Assembly (NCBI RefSeq): GCF_019218295.1
Contig: NZ_JAHUZF010000006.1
Location: forward strand, 496,001-560,000
DNA length: 64,000 bases
From: Maritimibacter sp. DP1N21-5
GTDB taxonomy: Bacteria > Pseudomonadota > Alphaproteobacteria > Rhodobacterales > Rhodobacteraceae
Direction: 5' to 3'
Shown: positions 17,744 through 24,068 of the stretch, in pieces
How the letters are laid out: every line of letters starts with the position of its first letter
Position numbering within the stretch: position 1 is the first letter of the stretch
Translations under genes and position numbers: made by a program
Notes under the pieces: generated by a model
Databases searched by the model: none
What the model was told of the DNA's origin: nothing
Seen by the model: the letters and a program-made list of their open reading frames with translations, nothing else

Positions 17744-18031
17744 CTACTTGTTCGACTCGATCCAGCGGCTCATCATCACGGCATCACGGAAACATTCGTC
17801 GGGGATCGCGCGGCGCTTGAGGCGTGAGAGCCTCTCGGCGAAGGCTACCTGACGGGAGGTCGCCGCAGATCCGGTCACGCTGGGTCGGGTCCTGTTGCGG
17901 TCGATCCAGGACGACAGTGCCTGCCGCGTCTCGAGGCTGCCGCGCGGAATGGCGACGTCGAGTTTGCGCGCGATGGCGCGGGCATAGGTGAGTTGCTTGT
18001 CGGTCGGCAGCAAAGGGGTCGCTTCATACAT
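17744..18031 (-). CDS. Uncharacterised 95-aa protein made of two tandem 38-residue repeats, LexA-box controlled
   Basis: The protein contains two ungapped copies of one unit: residues ~9-46 (PTDKQLTYARAIARKLD...SSWIDRN) and ~57-94 (ATSRQVAFAERLSRLKR...SRWIESN). Shared positions include T, Q, A, R, the AIP core and the closing W-I-x-x-N; eleven of 38 are identical, with conservative changes elsewhere. The unit is predicted helical and basic, recalling small segments seen at the ends of some DNA topoisomerase-like proteins, which hints at DNA binding; that is inference. A perfect GTTC-N7-GTTC element lies 39-53 bases upstream of its ATG. It is convergent with the AbrB gene. Confidence 0.72.
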   Translation of the reverse strand: MYEATPLLPTDKQLTYARAIARKLDVAIPRGSLETRQALSSWIDRNRTRPSVTGSAATSRQVAFAERLSRLKRRAIPDECFRDAVMMSRWIESNK

Positions 18032-18069
18032 GTTGTGGTCTCCCGTGAGAAAACATCATGATCATGTAA

Positions 18070-18119
18070 GAACATCAATAGAACATTTGTTCCCGTGTGG
18101 CGAGAACATTTTCGTGAAC
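18070..18119 (-). promoter_or_regulatory. LexA box and cluster of GAAC/GTTC half-sites upstream of the 95-aa protein
   Basis: GAAC-ATCAATA-GAAC at 18070-18084 is a perfect 7-base-spaced SOS element (GTTC-N7-GTTC on the coding strand). The second GAAC is also part of GAAC-ATTT-GTTC (18081-18092), and two more GAAC half-sites lie at 18104 and 18116 with 8-base spacing. The promoter elements themselves could not be assigned with confidence. Confidence 0.7.
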
Positions 18120-18135
18120 CGCTTTGGGAAAAAGA

Positions 18136-18158
18136 ACAGGCGGCCATGGGCCGCCTGT
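18136..18158 (-). terminator. Rho-independent terminator of tpa
   Basis: A perfect 10-bp stem ACAGGCGGCC/GGCCGCCTGT with a 3-base loop; on the minus strand it is followed by TCTTTTTCCC. It lies about 90 bases past the tpa stop and insulates tpa from the LexA-controlled gene downstream. Confidence 0.75.
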
Positions 18159-18167
18159 GCTGAGGGA

Positions 18168-18216
18168 GCCGCGCCCCGGCTTCGCCGGGTCGCGGCGGCG
18201 GGGGGGTTCACCCCCC
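18168..18216. repeat. Two further GC hairpins in the tpa 3' region
   Basis: GCCGCGCCCCGGC / GCCGGGTCGCGGC (18168-18180 with 18184-18196, one mismatch, 3-base loop) is followed at once by GGGGGG-TTCA-CCCCCC (18201-18216) and CGGCCCCCAAAGTATTTATG. Similar G/C hairpin plus AGTATTTATG-type tails recur between genes in Rhodobacteraceae genomes in my recollection, so this may be a dispersed extragenic repeat rather than a gene-specific element. Confidence 0.5.
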
Positions 18217-18247
18217 GGCCCCCAAAGTATTTATGAAGCAGTGAAGA

Positions 18248-19633
18248 TCAGCCGAAGACCTGGGTGAGCGCGCCATCCACGGCATCGGTGATCGCGTCGA
18301 TATCGGCGGCGGTGGCGATCAGGGCGGGCGAGAAACAGAGCACGTTGTTCAGCCCCGGTACCGACCGGTTCGAGGCGCCGATGATGACGCCCCGCTCGGC
18401 GCAGCCCGCGACCACGGCGGCAATCTGGCTTTCGGCGATGGGTTCCTTGCTGTCTCGGTCGAGCACCAGTTCCAGCCCCTGGAAGAGGCCGATGCCGCGC
18501 ACGTCGCCGATGACCTTGTGGCGCTCTTCAAGTGCCTTGAGGTTCGCGGTCAGCCGCTCGCCCATTTTCGCGGCATTCTCCAAGAGGCCTTCGTCCTCGA
18601 TGATCCGCATGTTTTCAAGCGCCGCCGCCGGGCCGCCGGTGCAGCCCCCGAAGGTCGAGATGTCGCGGAAGTGGTTGAGGGGATCGGTCGCGTCGTCCTT
18701 GAACATGTCGAAGACGCGTTCGGTGGTGACGCAACAGGCGATGGCGGCGTAGCCGGAGGCCACGCCCTTGGCCATGGTCACGAAGTCCGGTTCGATACCG
18801 TAGTGCTGGTAGCCGAACCATTTGCCGGTCCGGCCCATGCCGCAGACGACCTCGTCGATGTGGAGCAGCACGTCGTATGTCCGGCAGATCTCCTGCACCC
18901 GGTCCCAGTAGCCCGGAGGAGGCGTGATCACGCCGCCGCCTGCCGTGATCGGCTCCAGGCAGAGGCCGCCCACGGTGTCAGGGCCTTCGGCGAGAATGAC
19001 CTCTTCGATGGCGTCGGCGGCGCGTCGGCCGTATTCTTCCGACGTCAGCCCCTCCCATTGCGCCCGGTATTCCATGCAATGGGGCACCCGGATGAAGTCG
19101 GGGGCGAGGGGGCCGTATTGCATCGCGCGCTCGTCCTGACCGCCCGCCGACATCGTGCCGATGGTGCCGCCGTGGTAGTCGCGGTCGCGGTAAAGGATCT
19201 TGGTCTTCTTGCCACCATAGCGCTTGTGGGCGATCTGGCGGATCATCTTGAAGGCCTTCTCGTTCGCCTCGGACCCGGAATTGCAATAGTAGACGCGGGT
19301 AAGTCCCGGCATCTTCTCGATCAGTTTCTCGGCGAAGATCGCGCCGGGCACGGTGCCCGCCGCCCCGGCGAAGTAGTTCATCTTGACCAGCTGCTCGCGC
19401 ACGGCATCCGCGATGCTCGTCCGCCCGTAGCCCACGTTCACGGTCCAGACTGCGCCTGACACCGCGTCGATGAATTCGCGGCCCTTCTGGTCCCAGACGC
19501 GGATGCCCTTACCCTCCACGATGATGCGCGGCTCGCCGGTCTCGAAGGGTTTGTGCTGCACGAGATGATGCCAGACATGGGCGCGGTCGGCCTCTACCAC
19601 ATGCGAAATATCGTTGTCCGTATAGCCGTCCAT
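18248..19633 (-). CDS. tpa: Taurine-pyruvate aminotransferase
   Basis: A 461-residue class III PLP aminotransferase. The N-terminus (HVWHHLVQHKPFE, AVSGAVWTVNVGYGR), the YYCNSGSEANEKAFKMIRQIAH cofactor region, LHIDEVVCGMGRTGKWFGYQHYGIEPD, the MAKGVASGYA motif containing the PLP lysine, and RDISTFGGCTGGPAAALEN match Tpa closely. Tpa transfers the amino group of taurine to pyruvate, giving sulfoacetaldehyde and alanine, a common route for taurine use in marine Rhodobacteraceae. No xsc, pta or taurine transporter gene lies in the window. The start at 19633 gives the usual MDGYTDNDISH opening. Other amino donors are possible. Confidence 0.85.
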   Translation of the reverse strand: MDGYTDNDISHVVEADRAHVWHHLVQHKPFETGEPRIIVEGKGIRVWDQKGREFIDAVSGAVWTVNVGYGRTSIADAVREQLVKMNYFAGAAGTVPGAIFAEKLIEKMPGLTRVYYCNSGSEANEKAFKMIRQIAHKRYGGKKTKILYRDRDYHGGTIGTMSAGGQDERAMQYGPLAPDFIRVPHCMEYRAQWEGLTSEEYGRRAADAIEEVILAEGPDTVGGLCLEPITAGGGVITPPPGYWDRVQEICRTYDVLLHIDEVVCGMGRTGKWFGYQHYGIEPDFVTMAKGVASGYAAIACCVTTERVFDMFKDDATDPLNHFRDISTFGGCTGGPAAALENMRIIEDEGLLENAAKMGERLTANLKALEERHKVIGDVRGIGLFQGLELVLDRDSKEPIAESQIAAVVAGCAERGVIIGASNRSVPGLNNVLCFSPALIATAADIDAITDAVDGALTQVFG

Positions 19634-19730
19634 CGTCGTCTCCAGAGCTTTTCTTGGGGGCGGTTTTGCCATTTGATCAAAAAACGCTAACGCGACTGAC
19701 ACGCCCTGTCCATGGGGATGCGTGTTCGCC

Positions 19731-19758
19731 TTGTCGCGGGGGGGAAACTTGCTAGGGT
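19731..19758 (+). promoter_or_regulatory. Candidate promoter of the thioesterase gene
   Basis: TTGTCG (19731-19736), a 16-base spacer and TAGGGT (19753-19758), followed 26 bases later by the start codon and preceded by no other plausible signal in the 150-base divergent gap with tpa. It resembles sigma-70 promoters of this group but is not a strong match. Confidence 0.45.
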
Positions 19759-19783
19759 CTGCGCCAATCGAAGGAGCGAGCCG

Positions 19784-20167
19784 ATGCAAGAAATACTTCC
19801 GGAAGGCCATGCGGTGCTACGCACGGTGGCCATGCCCGCCGATGTGAACGGCGCGGGCGACATCTTCGGCGGCTGGGTTCTGAGCCAGATGGACATCGCG
19901 GCGGGCATCGTCGCGGCGGAACGCGCGCAGGGCAGGGTGGCCACGATCGCGATCGAGGCGATGAAGTTCATCCGTCCTGTGAAGATCGGCGATATCCTGT
20001 GCATCTACGGCGACGTGGAGCGGGTCGGGACCACCTCGGTCGCGGTGCGCCTCGACGCCTGGGTGGTGCGCGGGTCTGCGCGGGCCACGGAAAAGGTGAC
20101 CGAGGGCGTGTTTACCTTCGTGGCGCTCGACGGGGAGGGCAAGAAGCGGCCGGTTGACCAAGGCTGA
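19784..20167 (+). CDS. Acyl-CoA thioesterase, YciA-type hotdog protein
   Basis: A 127-residue single hotdog domain with the motif PADVNGAGDIFGGWVLSQMDIAAGIVA, containing the catalytic Asp, and the strand IEAMKFIRPVKIGDILCIYGDV, both standard for YciA/acyl-CoA hydrolases. It hydrolyses acyl-CoA to free acid and CoA. The start at 19784 follows AAGGAG with seven bases between. The upstream in-frame ATG has no binding site and would add 24 residues rich in Arg and Gly. It is followed after 71 bases by uvrD, which has its own SOS element. Confidence 0.88.
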   Translation: MQEILPEGHAVLRTVAMPADVNGAGDIFGGWVLSQMDIAAGIVAAERAQGRVATIAIEAMKFIRPVKIGDILCIYGDVERVGTTSVAVRLDAWVVRGSARATEKVTEGVFTFVALDGEGKKRPVDQG

Positions 20168-20184
20168 GCCCCTCGGGCGGCCCG

Positions 20185-20199
20185 GAACATTCCCTGAAC
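20185..20199 (+). promoter_or_regulatory. LexA box upstream of uvrD
   Basis: GAAC-ATTCCCT-GAAC is a perfect GAAC-N7-GAAC element 39 bases before the uvrD ATG, in the short gap after the thioesterase gene. uvrD is a classical SOS gene in many bacteria, which supports the reading. Confidence 0.8.
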
Positions 20200-20238
20200 A
20201 CCTTTCCATCGCAGGCGGCAGGGTCTATCTTGCCCGCC

Positions 20239-22635
20239 ATGAGCAGCTTCGACGATCCCGACTCCTTCTACGCGCCCCAAGGACTGGCCGCCCGCGCCAT
20301 GGCCGGGGCGCGCGCGGCGCAGGCCACGCCCTATCTCGACGGGCTCAACTCGGCGCAGCGCGATGCGGTCGAGGCGCTGGACGGGCCGGTTCTCATGCTT
20401 GCGGGTGCGGGAACGGGGAAGACCAAGGCGCTCACCGCCCGGATCGCGCATCTCTTGACCACCGGGACCGCGCGGCCCAACGAAATTCTCGCCGTGACCT
20501 TCACCAACAAGGCCGCGCGGGAGATGAAGAACCGGGTCGGCGCTCTGCTGGGTCAGCCCGCCGAGGGGATGCCGTGGCTCGGCACCTTCCACGCGATCTG
20601 CGTGAAGCTCCTGCGCCGTCATGCCGAACTCGTCGGTCTCAAGACAAACTTCACCATCCTCGACACCGACGATCAGGTGCGGCTGATGAAGCAGCTCATT
20701 CTCGCCGAGAATATCGATGAGAAACGCTGGCCCGCCCGAATGCTTGCCGGCATCATCGACACTTGGAAGAACCGGGCCTGGACGCCCGAAAACCTGCCTG
20801 CCTCGGAAGCGAACGCCTTCAACGACCGGGGGCCTGAGCTTTATGCCGCCTATCAGGCGCGGCTGAAGACGCTCAATGCCTGCGATTTCGGTGACCTGCT
20901 CCTCCACATGGTCACGATCTTTTGCGAACACGACGACATCCTGCGACAGTATCAGACGTGGTTTCGGTTCATCCTCGTGGACGAATACCAGGACACCAAC
21001 GTCGCGCAGTATCTCTGGCTTCGGCTCCTTGCAGGCGCGCACAAGAACATCTGCGTGGTGGGCGACGACGACCAGTCGATCTATGGCTGGCGCGGCGCCG
21101 AGGTGGGCAACATCCTGCGGTTCGAGAAGGACTTTCCGGGGGCCAAGGTCGTCCGGCTCGAACAGAACTACCGCTCGACGCATCATATCCTCGAGGCCGC
21201 CAACGGCGTGATCCGGGGCAATGCCGACCGGCTGGGCAAGGAGCTGTTCACCGAAGAGGGCGACGGAGAGAAGGTCCGCCTCATCGGACACTGGGACGGC
21301 GAGGAAGAGGCCCGCTGGATCGGGGAAGAGATCGAGGCGATGCAGGTCGGCACGCGGGGAATGGAGCCGAAGTCACTCGATGACATGGCCATCCTCGTGC
21401 GCGCTTCCCACCAGATGCGCGCCTTCGAGGATCGGTTCCTGACCATCGGTCTGCCTTACCGCGTCATCGGTGGCCCGCGTTTTTACGAGCGGATGGAAAT
21501 CCGCGATGCCATGGCCTATTTCCGGCTCGCGGTGTCGCCCGACGACGATCTGGCGTTCGAGCGGATCGTGAACACGCCGCGCCGGGGCTTGGGCGACAAG
21601 GCGATCCAGACGATCCAGCGCATGGCGCGGGCGCACAACGTGCCGCTGGTGGACGGTGCCGCGAAATGCATCGAGCAGGGCGAGATCAAGGGGAAGGGGG
21701 GCAAGGGCCTGACCGACCTTGTCCAAGGTATCTACCGCTGGCACGCCCAGATCCGGGACGAGGCCGATACCCACGTCGAACTGGCCGAGATGATCCTCGA
21801 GGAATCTGGCTACAGCGAGCATTGGCAGAACGACAAAACGCCCGAGGCGCCCGGTCGGCTGGAAAACCTCAAGGAACTGGTTAAGGCGCTGGAGGAATTC
21901 GAGAACCTGCAGGGCTTTCTCGAACATGTCGCGCTTATCATGGACAACGAGAGCGGCGAGGAGGAAGAGAAGGTCACCATCATGACGCTTCACGCCGCCA
22001 AGGGCCTCGAATATCCCGTCGTGTTCCTGCCGGGGTGGGAGGACGGGCTTTTCCCCTCGCAACGCTCGATGGATGAAAGCGGGCTCAAGGGGCTCGAGGA
22101 AGAACGCCGCCTTGCCTATGTCGGCATCACGCGGGCCGAGGAGATCTGCACGATCTCTTTTGCCGCGAACCGCCGGGTCTATGGCCAGTGGCAAAGCCAG
22201 CTTCCCTCGCGGTTCATCGACGAATTGCCCGAGGCGCACGTGGACGTGCTCACGCCGCCCGGTCTTTACGGCGGTGGCTACGGGGCCGCGGGCAGCTTTG
22301 GCGGCGGGATGTCGTCGCTCGAAGAACGCGCGGCGCGGGCAGATGCCTACAATTCGCCCGGCTGGCGCAGGATGCAGAGCCGGCAGCCCGAACGCTCCAT
22401 GGCCAGCCCGAACGAGGCGCGGGGTCTGACGATCAACGCTACGGCGGTGTCGTCCTTCACGCAAGGCGACCGCATCTTTCACCAGAAGTTCGGCTATGGC
22501 TACGTGATGGGCATCGAGGGCGACAAGCTCGACATCGAGTTCGAACATGCCGGGTCGAAGAAGATCGTCGCGAAATTCGTGGTGGCCGCTGAACGCGCGG
22601 GCGGTGACGTCGCGGATGACGATGTGCCGTTCTAG
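20239..22635 (+). CDS. uvrD: ATP-dependent DNA helicase UvrD/PcrA
   Basis: A 798-residue superfamily 1A 3'-5' helicase acting in nucleotide excision and mismatch repair. Motifs in order: Q motif and LNSAQRDAVEA, Walker A LAGAGTGKTKALT, Ia TFTNKAAREMKNR, Walker B VDEYQDTNVAQY, III GDDDQSIYGWRGA, IV LEQNYRST, V VTIMTLHAAKGLEYPVVF, VI LAYVGITRAEE. The C-terminal FGYGYVMGIEGDKLDIEFE is the small RNA-polymerase-contacting domain of the PcrA/UvrD type. A Gly-rich linker (GGGYGAAGSFGGG) precedes it. The ATG at 20239 is used; a TTG nine bases upstream is possible. A LexA box lies upstream, and the gene is convergent with the CcsR array. Confidence 0.95.
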   Translation: MSSFDDPDSFYAPQGLAARAMAGARAAQATPYLDGLNSAQRDAVEALDGPVLMLAGAGTGKTKALTARIAHLLTTGTARPNEILAVTFTNKAAREMKNRVGALLGQPAEGMPWLGTFHAICVKLLRRHAELVGLKTNFTILDTDDQVRLMKQLILAENIDEKRWPARMLAGIIDTWKNRAWTPENLPASEANAFNDRGPELYAAYQARLKTLNACDFGDLLLHMVTIFCEHDDILRQYQTWFRFILVDEYQDTNVAQYLWLRLLAGAHKNICVVGDDDQSIYGWRGAEVGNILRFEKDFPGAKVVRLEQNYRSTHHILEAANGVIRGNADRLGKELFTEEGDGEKVRLIGHWDGEEEARWIGEEIEAMQVGTRGMEPKSLDDMAILVRASHQMRAFEDRFLTIGLPYRVIGGPRFYERMEIRDAMAYFRLAVSPDDDLAFERIVNTPRRGLGDKAIQTIQRMARAHNVPLVDGAAKCIEQGEIKGKGGKGLTDLVQGIYRWHAQIRDEADTHVELAEMILEESGYSEHWQNDKTPEAPGRLENLKELVKALEEFENLQGFLEHVALIMDNESGEEEEKVTIMTLHAAKGLEYPVVFLPGWEDGLFPSQRSMDESGLKGLEEERRLAYVGITRAEEICTISFAANRRVYGQWQSQLPSRFIDELPEAHVDVLTPPGLYGGGYGAAGSFGGGMSSLEERAARADAYNSPGWRRMQSRQPERSMASPNEARGLTINATAVSSFTQGDRIFHQKFGYGYVMGIEGDKLDIEFEHAGSKKIVAKFVVAAERAGGDVADDDVPF

Positions 22636-22721
22636 AACGGCACGCCAGCAAACCTTTCGAATGAACCTGATCCCGCGCCTTCGGTGCGCAGGAGGGGTAT
22701 TCGGCCGCCCTGATCCCCCGG

Positions 22722-22804
22722 AAAAACGAAAAACGGTGACGCCTGGGAGGAGGTAGGCGCCACCGTTCTTGCAAGCAATCGGTCTCAGGGAGGAGGAAGA
22801 GACC
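22722..22804 (-). ncRNA. CcsR-like sRNA, copy 7 (last), ending in the array terminator
   Basis: Two hairpins on the minus strand expose CCTCCTCCC loops. The first pairs GGTCTC with GAGACC (22781-22786, 22799-22804). The second is a long stem formed by 22732-22744 and 22755-22767 whose outer strand runs into TTTTTCGTTTTT, so this anti-Shine-Dalgarno hairpin doubles as the Rho-independent terminator of the array. Confidence 0.75.
22732..22767. terminator. Terminator of the CcsR array, also facing uvrD
   Basis: A 12-pair stem (AACGGTG and CGCCT against AGGCG and CACCGTT with one internal mismatch) around a 10-base loop containing the CCTCCTCCC complement. Reading minus, the stem is followed by TTTTTCGTTTTT. 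Reading plus, it lies about 100 bases after the uvrD stop with only CTT following, so it should work mainly on the minus strand. Confidence 0.75.
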
Positions 22805-22843
22805 TTTCGCATATGTCCGGGTTTCCCCGGTATGTTCGCCCTT

Positions 22844-22899
22844 GGCCCCAGGGAGGAGGAGGGGCTACGGGCCACGGTCGCCTCGGGAGGAGGTGAGGC
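22844..22899 (-). ncRNA. CcsR-like sRNA, copy 6 (diverged)
   Basis: Hairpins around CCTCCTCCC loops: GCCTC/GAGGC (22880-22899) and GGCCCC/GGGGCT (22844-22866, one G-U pair). The loops are 34 bases apart, shorter than in the other copies, and the linker does not keep the GATGGCCCC pattern, so this pair is less certain than copies 1-5. Confidence 0.6.
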
Positions 22900-22924
22900 T
22901 TCCGATCTCTGGCCTGAGATCGCA

Positions 22925-22991
22925 ACCCTCCAGGGAGGAGGAAGGAGGGTCGCTCTCAGGTCTCGGACGCTTCAGGGAGGAGGAAGAAGCG
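22925..22991 (-). ncRNA. CcsR-like sRNA, copy 5
   Basis: Two CCTCCTCCC-loop hairpins: CGCTTC/GAAGCG (22968-22991) and ACCCTCC/GGAGGGT (22925-22950), loops 42 bases apart. Stem sequences differ from the other copies while the pairing and the loop motif are kept. Confidence 0.7.
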
Positions 22992-23010
22992 CCCGAATTG
23001 TGGGCCCCTC

Positions 23011-23073
23011 GGCGTCAGGGAGGAGGAAGACGCCATCGGGGCCATCGAAACGTCTCAGGGAGGAGGAGAGACG
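23011..23073 (-). ncRNA. CcsR-like sRNA, copy 4
   Basis: Two CCTCCTCCC-loop hairpins: CGTCTC/GAGACG (23051-23073) and GGCGTC/GACGCC (23011-23034), loops 40 bases apart, joined by the recurring CGATGGCCCCGAT linker on the minus strand and followed by AGGGGCCCAC. Confidence 0.8.
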
Positions 23074-23096
23074 CTCCGAAATTGGGGACCCGGTGC

Positions 23097-23158
23097 GCGT
23101 CAGGGAGGAGGAGACGCTGTCCGGGTCATCGGCCCGCCTCAGGGAGGAGGAGAAGCGG
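23097..23158 (-). ncRNA. CcsR-like sRNA, copy 3
   Basis: Two CCTCCTCCC-loop hairpins: CCGCCTC/GAAGCGG with one mismatch (23134-23158) and GCGTC/GACGC (23097-23117), loops 39 bases apart, linker CGATGACCCGGAC. Confidence 0.78.
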
Positions 23159-23177
23159 ACCGAAACTGTGGGCCCCT

Positions 23178-23245
23178 GGCGTCGGGAGGAGGATGACGCC
23201 GTCGGGGCCATCGAAACGCCTCAGGGAGGAGGAAGAGGCGTTTCG
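23178..23245 (-). ncRNA. CcsR-like sRNA, copy 2
   Basis: Two CCTCCTCCC-loop hairpins: a perfect 11-bp stem CGAAACGCCTC/GAGGCGTTTCG (23212-23245) and GGCGTC/GACGCC (23178-23200), loops 40 bases apart, linker GATGGCCCCGAC. Confidence 0.8.
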
Positions 23246-23262
23246 AAATTGGGGGCCCCTAG

Positions 23263-23326
23263 GCGTCAGGGAGGAGGAGACGCTGTCAGGGCCATCGGGA
23301 AACCTCAGGGAGGAGGAGAGGTTCCC
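23263..23326 (-). ncRNA. CcsR-like sRNA, copy 1 (next to ccaF1)
   Basis: The first element after the ccaF1 stop, starting ten bases downstream: hairpin GGGAAACCTC/GAGGTTCCC with one bulge (23297-23326) and GCGTC/GACGC (23263-23283), loops 39 bases apart, linker GATGGCCCTGAC. In R. sphaeroides the CcsR RNAs are cut from the ccaF1 (RSP_6037) transcript, and the same arrangement is seen here. Confidence 0.82.
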
Positions 23327-23335
23327 CGAAAACTG

Positions 23336-23548
23336 TTATTTCCCGTAGGCCGCTTCGCGGGCGATGAACGGGATTTCGGCGCGCGAGATGCCGAGGTCGG
23401 CGAGATCGCGGTTGTCGAGGGCGCGCAGTTCAGCGACGGTGCGGTTGAAAACCTTGCGCTGTGCGCGGGCCTCGGAGATTGCCTTGAACACGGCCGACAC
23501 GCGGTCGGAGAAGGTGCCAGCGGTGCGGATATCAGTTGCGTATGCCAT
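23336..23548 (-). CDS. ccaF1: DUF1127 family small protein, CcaF1-like
   Basis: A 70-residue basic protein with the DUF1127 signature in its second half (FNRTVAELRALDNRDLADLGISRAEIP). It is followed on the same strand, after ten bases, by an array of CCUCCUCCC-loop hairpins. This matches RSP_6037/CcaF1 of R. sphaeroides, an RNA-binding DUF1127 protein co-transcribed with the CcsR sRNAs and involved in their maturation. The link of family and array is seen directly; the biochemical role is inferred by analogy. Its 5' leader holds two GC hairpins (23572-23587 and 23593-23619). DUF1127 proteins are common, so the identity rests on context. Confidence 0.82.
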   Translation of the reverse strand: MAYATDIRTAGTFSDRVSAVFKAISEARAQRKVFNRTVAELRALDNRDLADLGISRAEIPFIAREAAYGK

Positions 23549-24068
23549 GTGCTCGTCTCTTTCTTCAGCTTGGGCCCGTTCGGGCCCGGGATCGCGCCGT
23601 TCCTGGCGCTTACGGCGCGGGGTCGTTCCCCGCTTCGGTTGAGGTGAATTTGGCGGTTATGCTGCACCTGCACAATCCGACCTTTGCTCAACGCCGCCAT
23701 GCAGCAATTGCATAACGCATGCTGACCTAATTAATTGCCATTCTTTTCAGCCGGATAGTCCGTATTTCGCCCCCCGAGAGGCAGAAAATCGACCCGAAAA
23801 AGTTGACCGAAGGTAAGCGAAACCGCGTCATTTAGGTCACAGAACGGGGCGAGAACGGCCAAAATAATTCGGCGAGCGAAAAAAATAGGCCGCAGGTGTT
23901 TGGGCGATTCCGCGCGAAATGGGCAAATGCCCACCTGATGTGAGTCGCCCTGAGACGGATGCGCCAACAGGGGGCGAAACGGCACGGCGCATTGAAGCCC
24001 GGCGGGGGGCATGCCACATAGCGCCACAGGCAGAGGTGGCCTAAGCGCCCCTCATGAAGGAGGCCCCC
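23549..24068. other. Divergent intergenic region between ccaF1 and mrp
   Basis: About 520 bases with no convincing gene. Minus-strand side: two stable GC hairpins in the presumed ccaF1 leader, then an inverted repeat GTTATGC (23656-23662) / GCATAAC (23710-23716). The centre (about 23720-23890) is clearly richer in A and T than its surroundings and probably holds the divergent promoters, but no -35/-10 pair stood out on either strand. The open frames crossing it are extensions of the complement of mrp and carry no recognisable protein features. Confidence 0.5.

Noticed and set aside
18104..18119. Another LexA box from GAAC half-sites
   Set aside because: Spacing is eight, not seven, bases; mentioned only as part of the half-site cluster.
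22722..23326. Possible CRISPR array because of regular short repeats
   Set aside because: The common word is only nine to twelve bases, each copy lies in its own hairpin with changing stems, spacing is irregular, and there are no cas genes.
22769..23647. A plus-strand open frame of about 290 codons across the GGGAGGAGG repeats
   Set aside because: Its composition follows the repeats (REEE-type runs), it has no recognisable domain, and the strand and structure fit minus-strand hairpin RNAs instead.
24054..24068. Earlier start codon for mrp
   Set aside because: The Shine-Dalgarno AAGGAGG lies after this ATG and fits the ATG at 24069.
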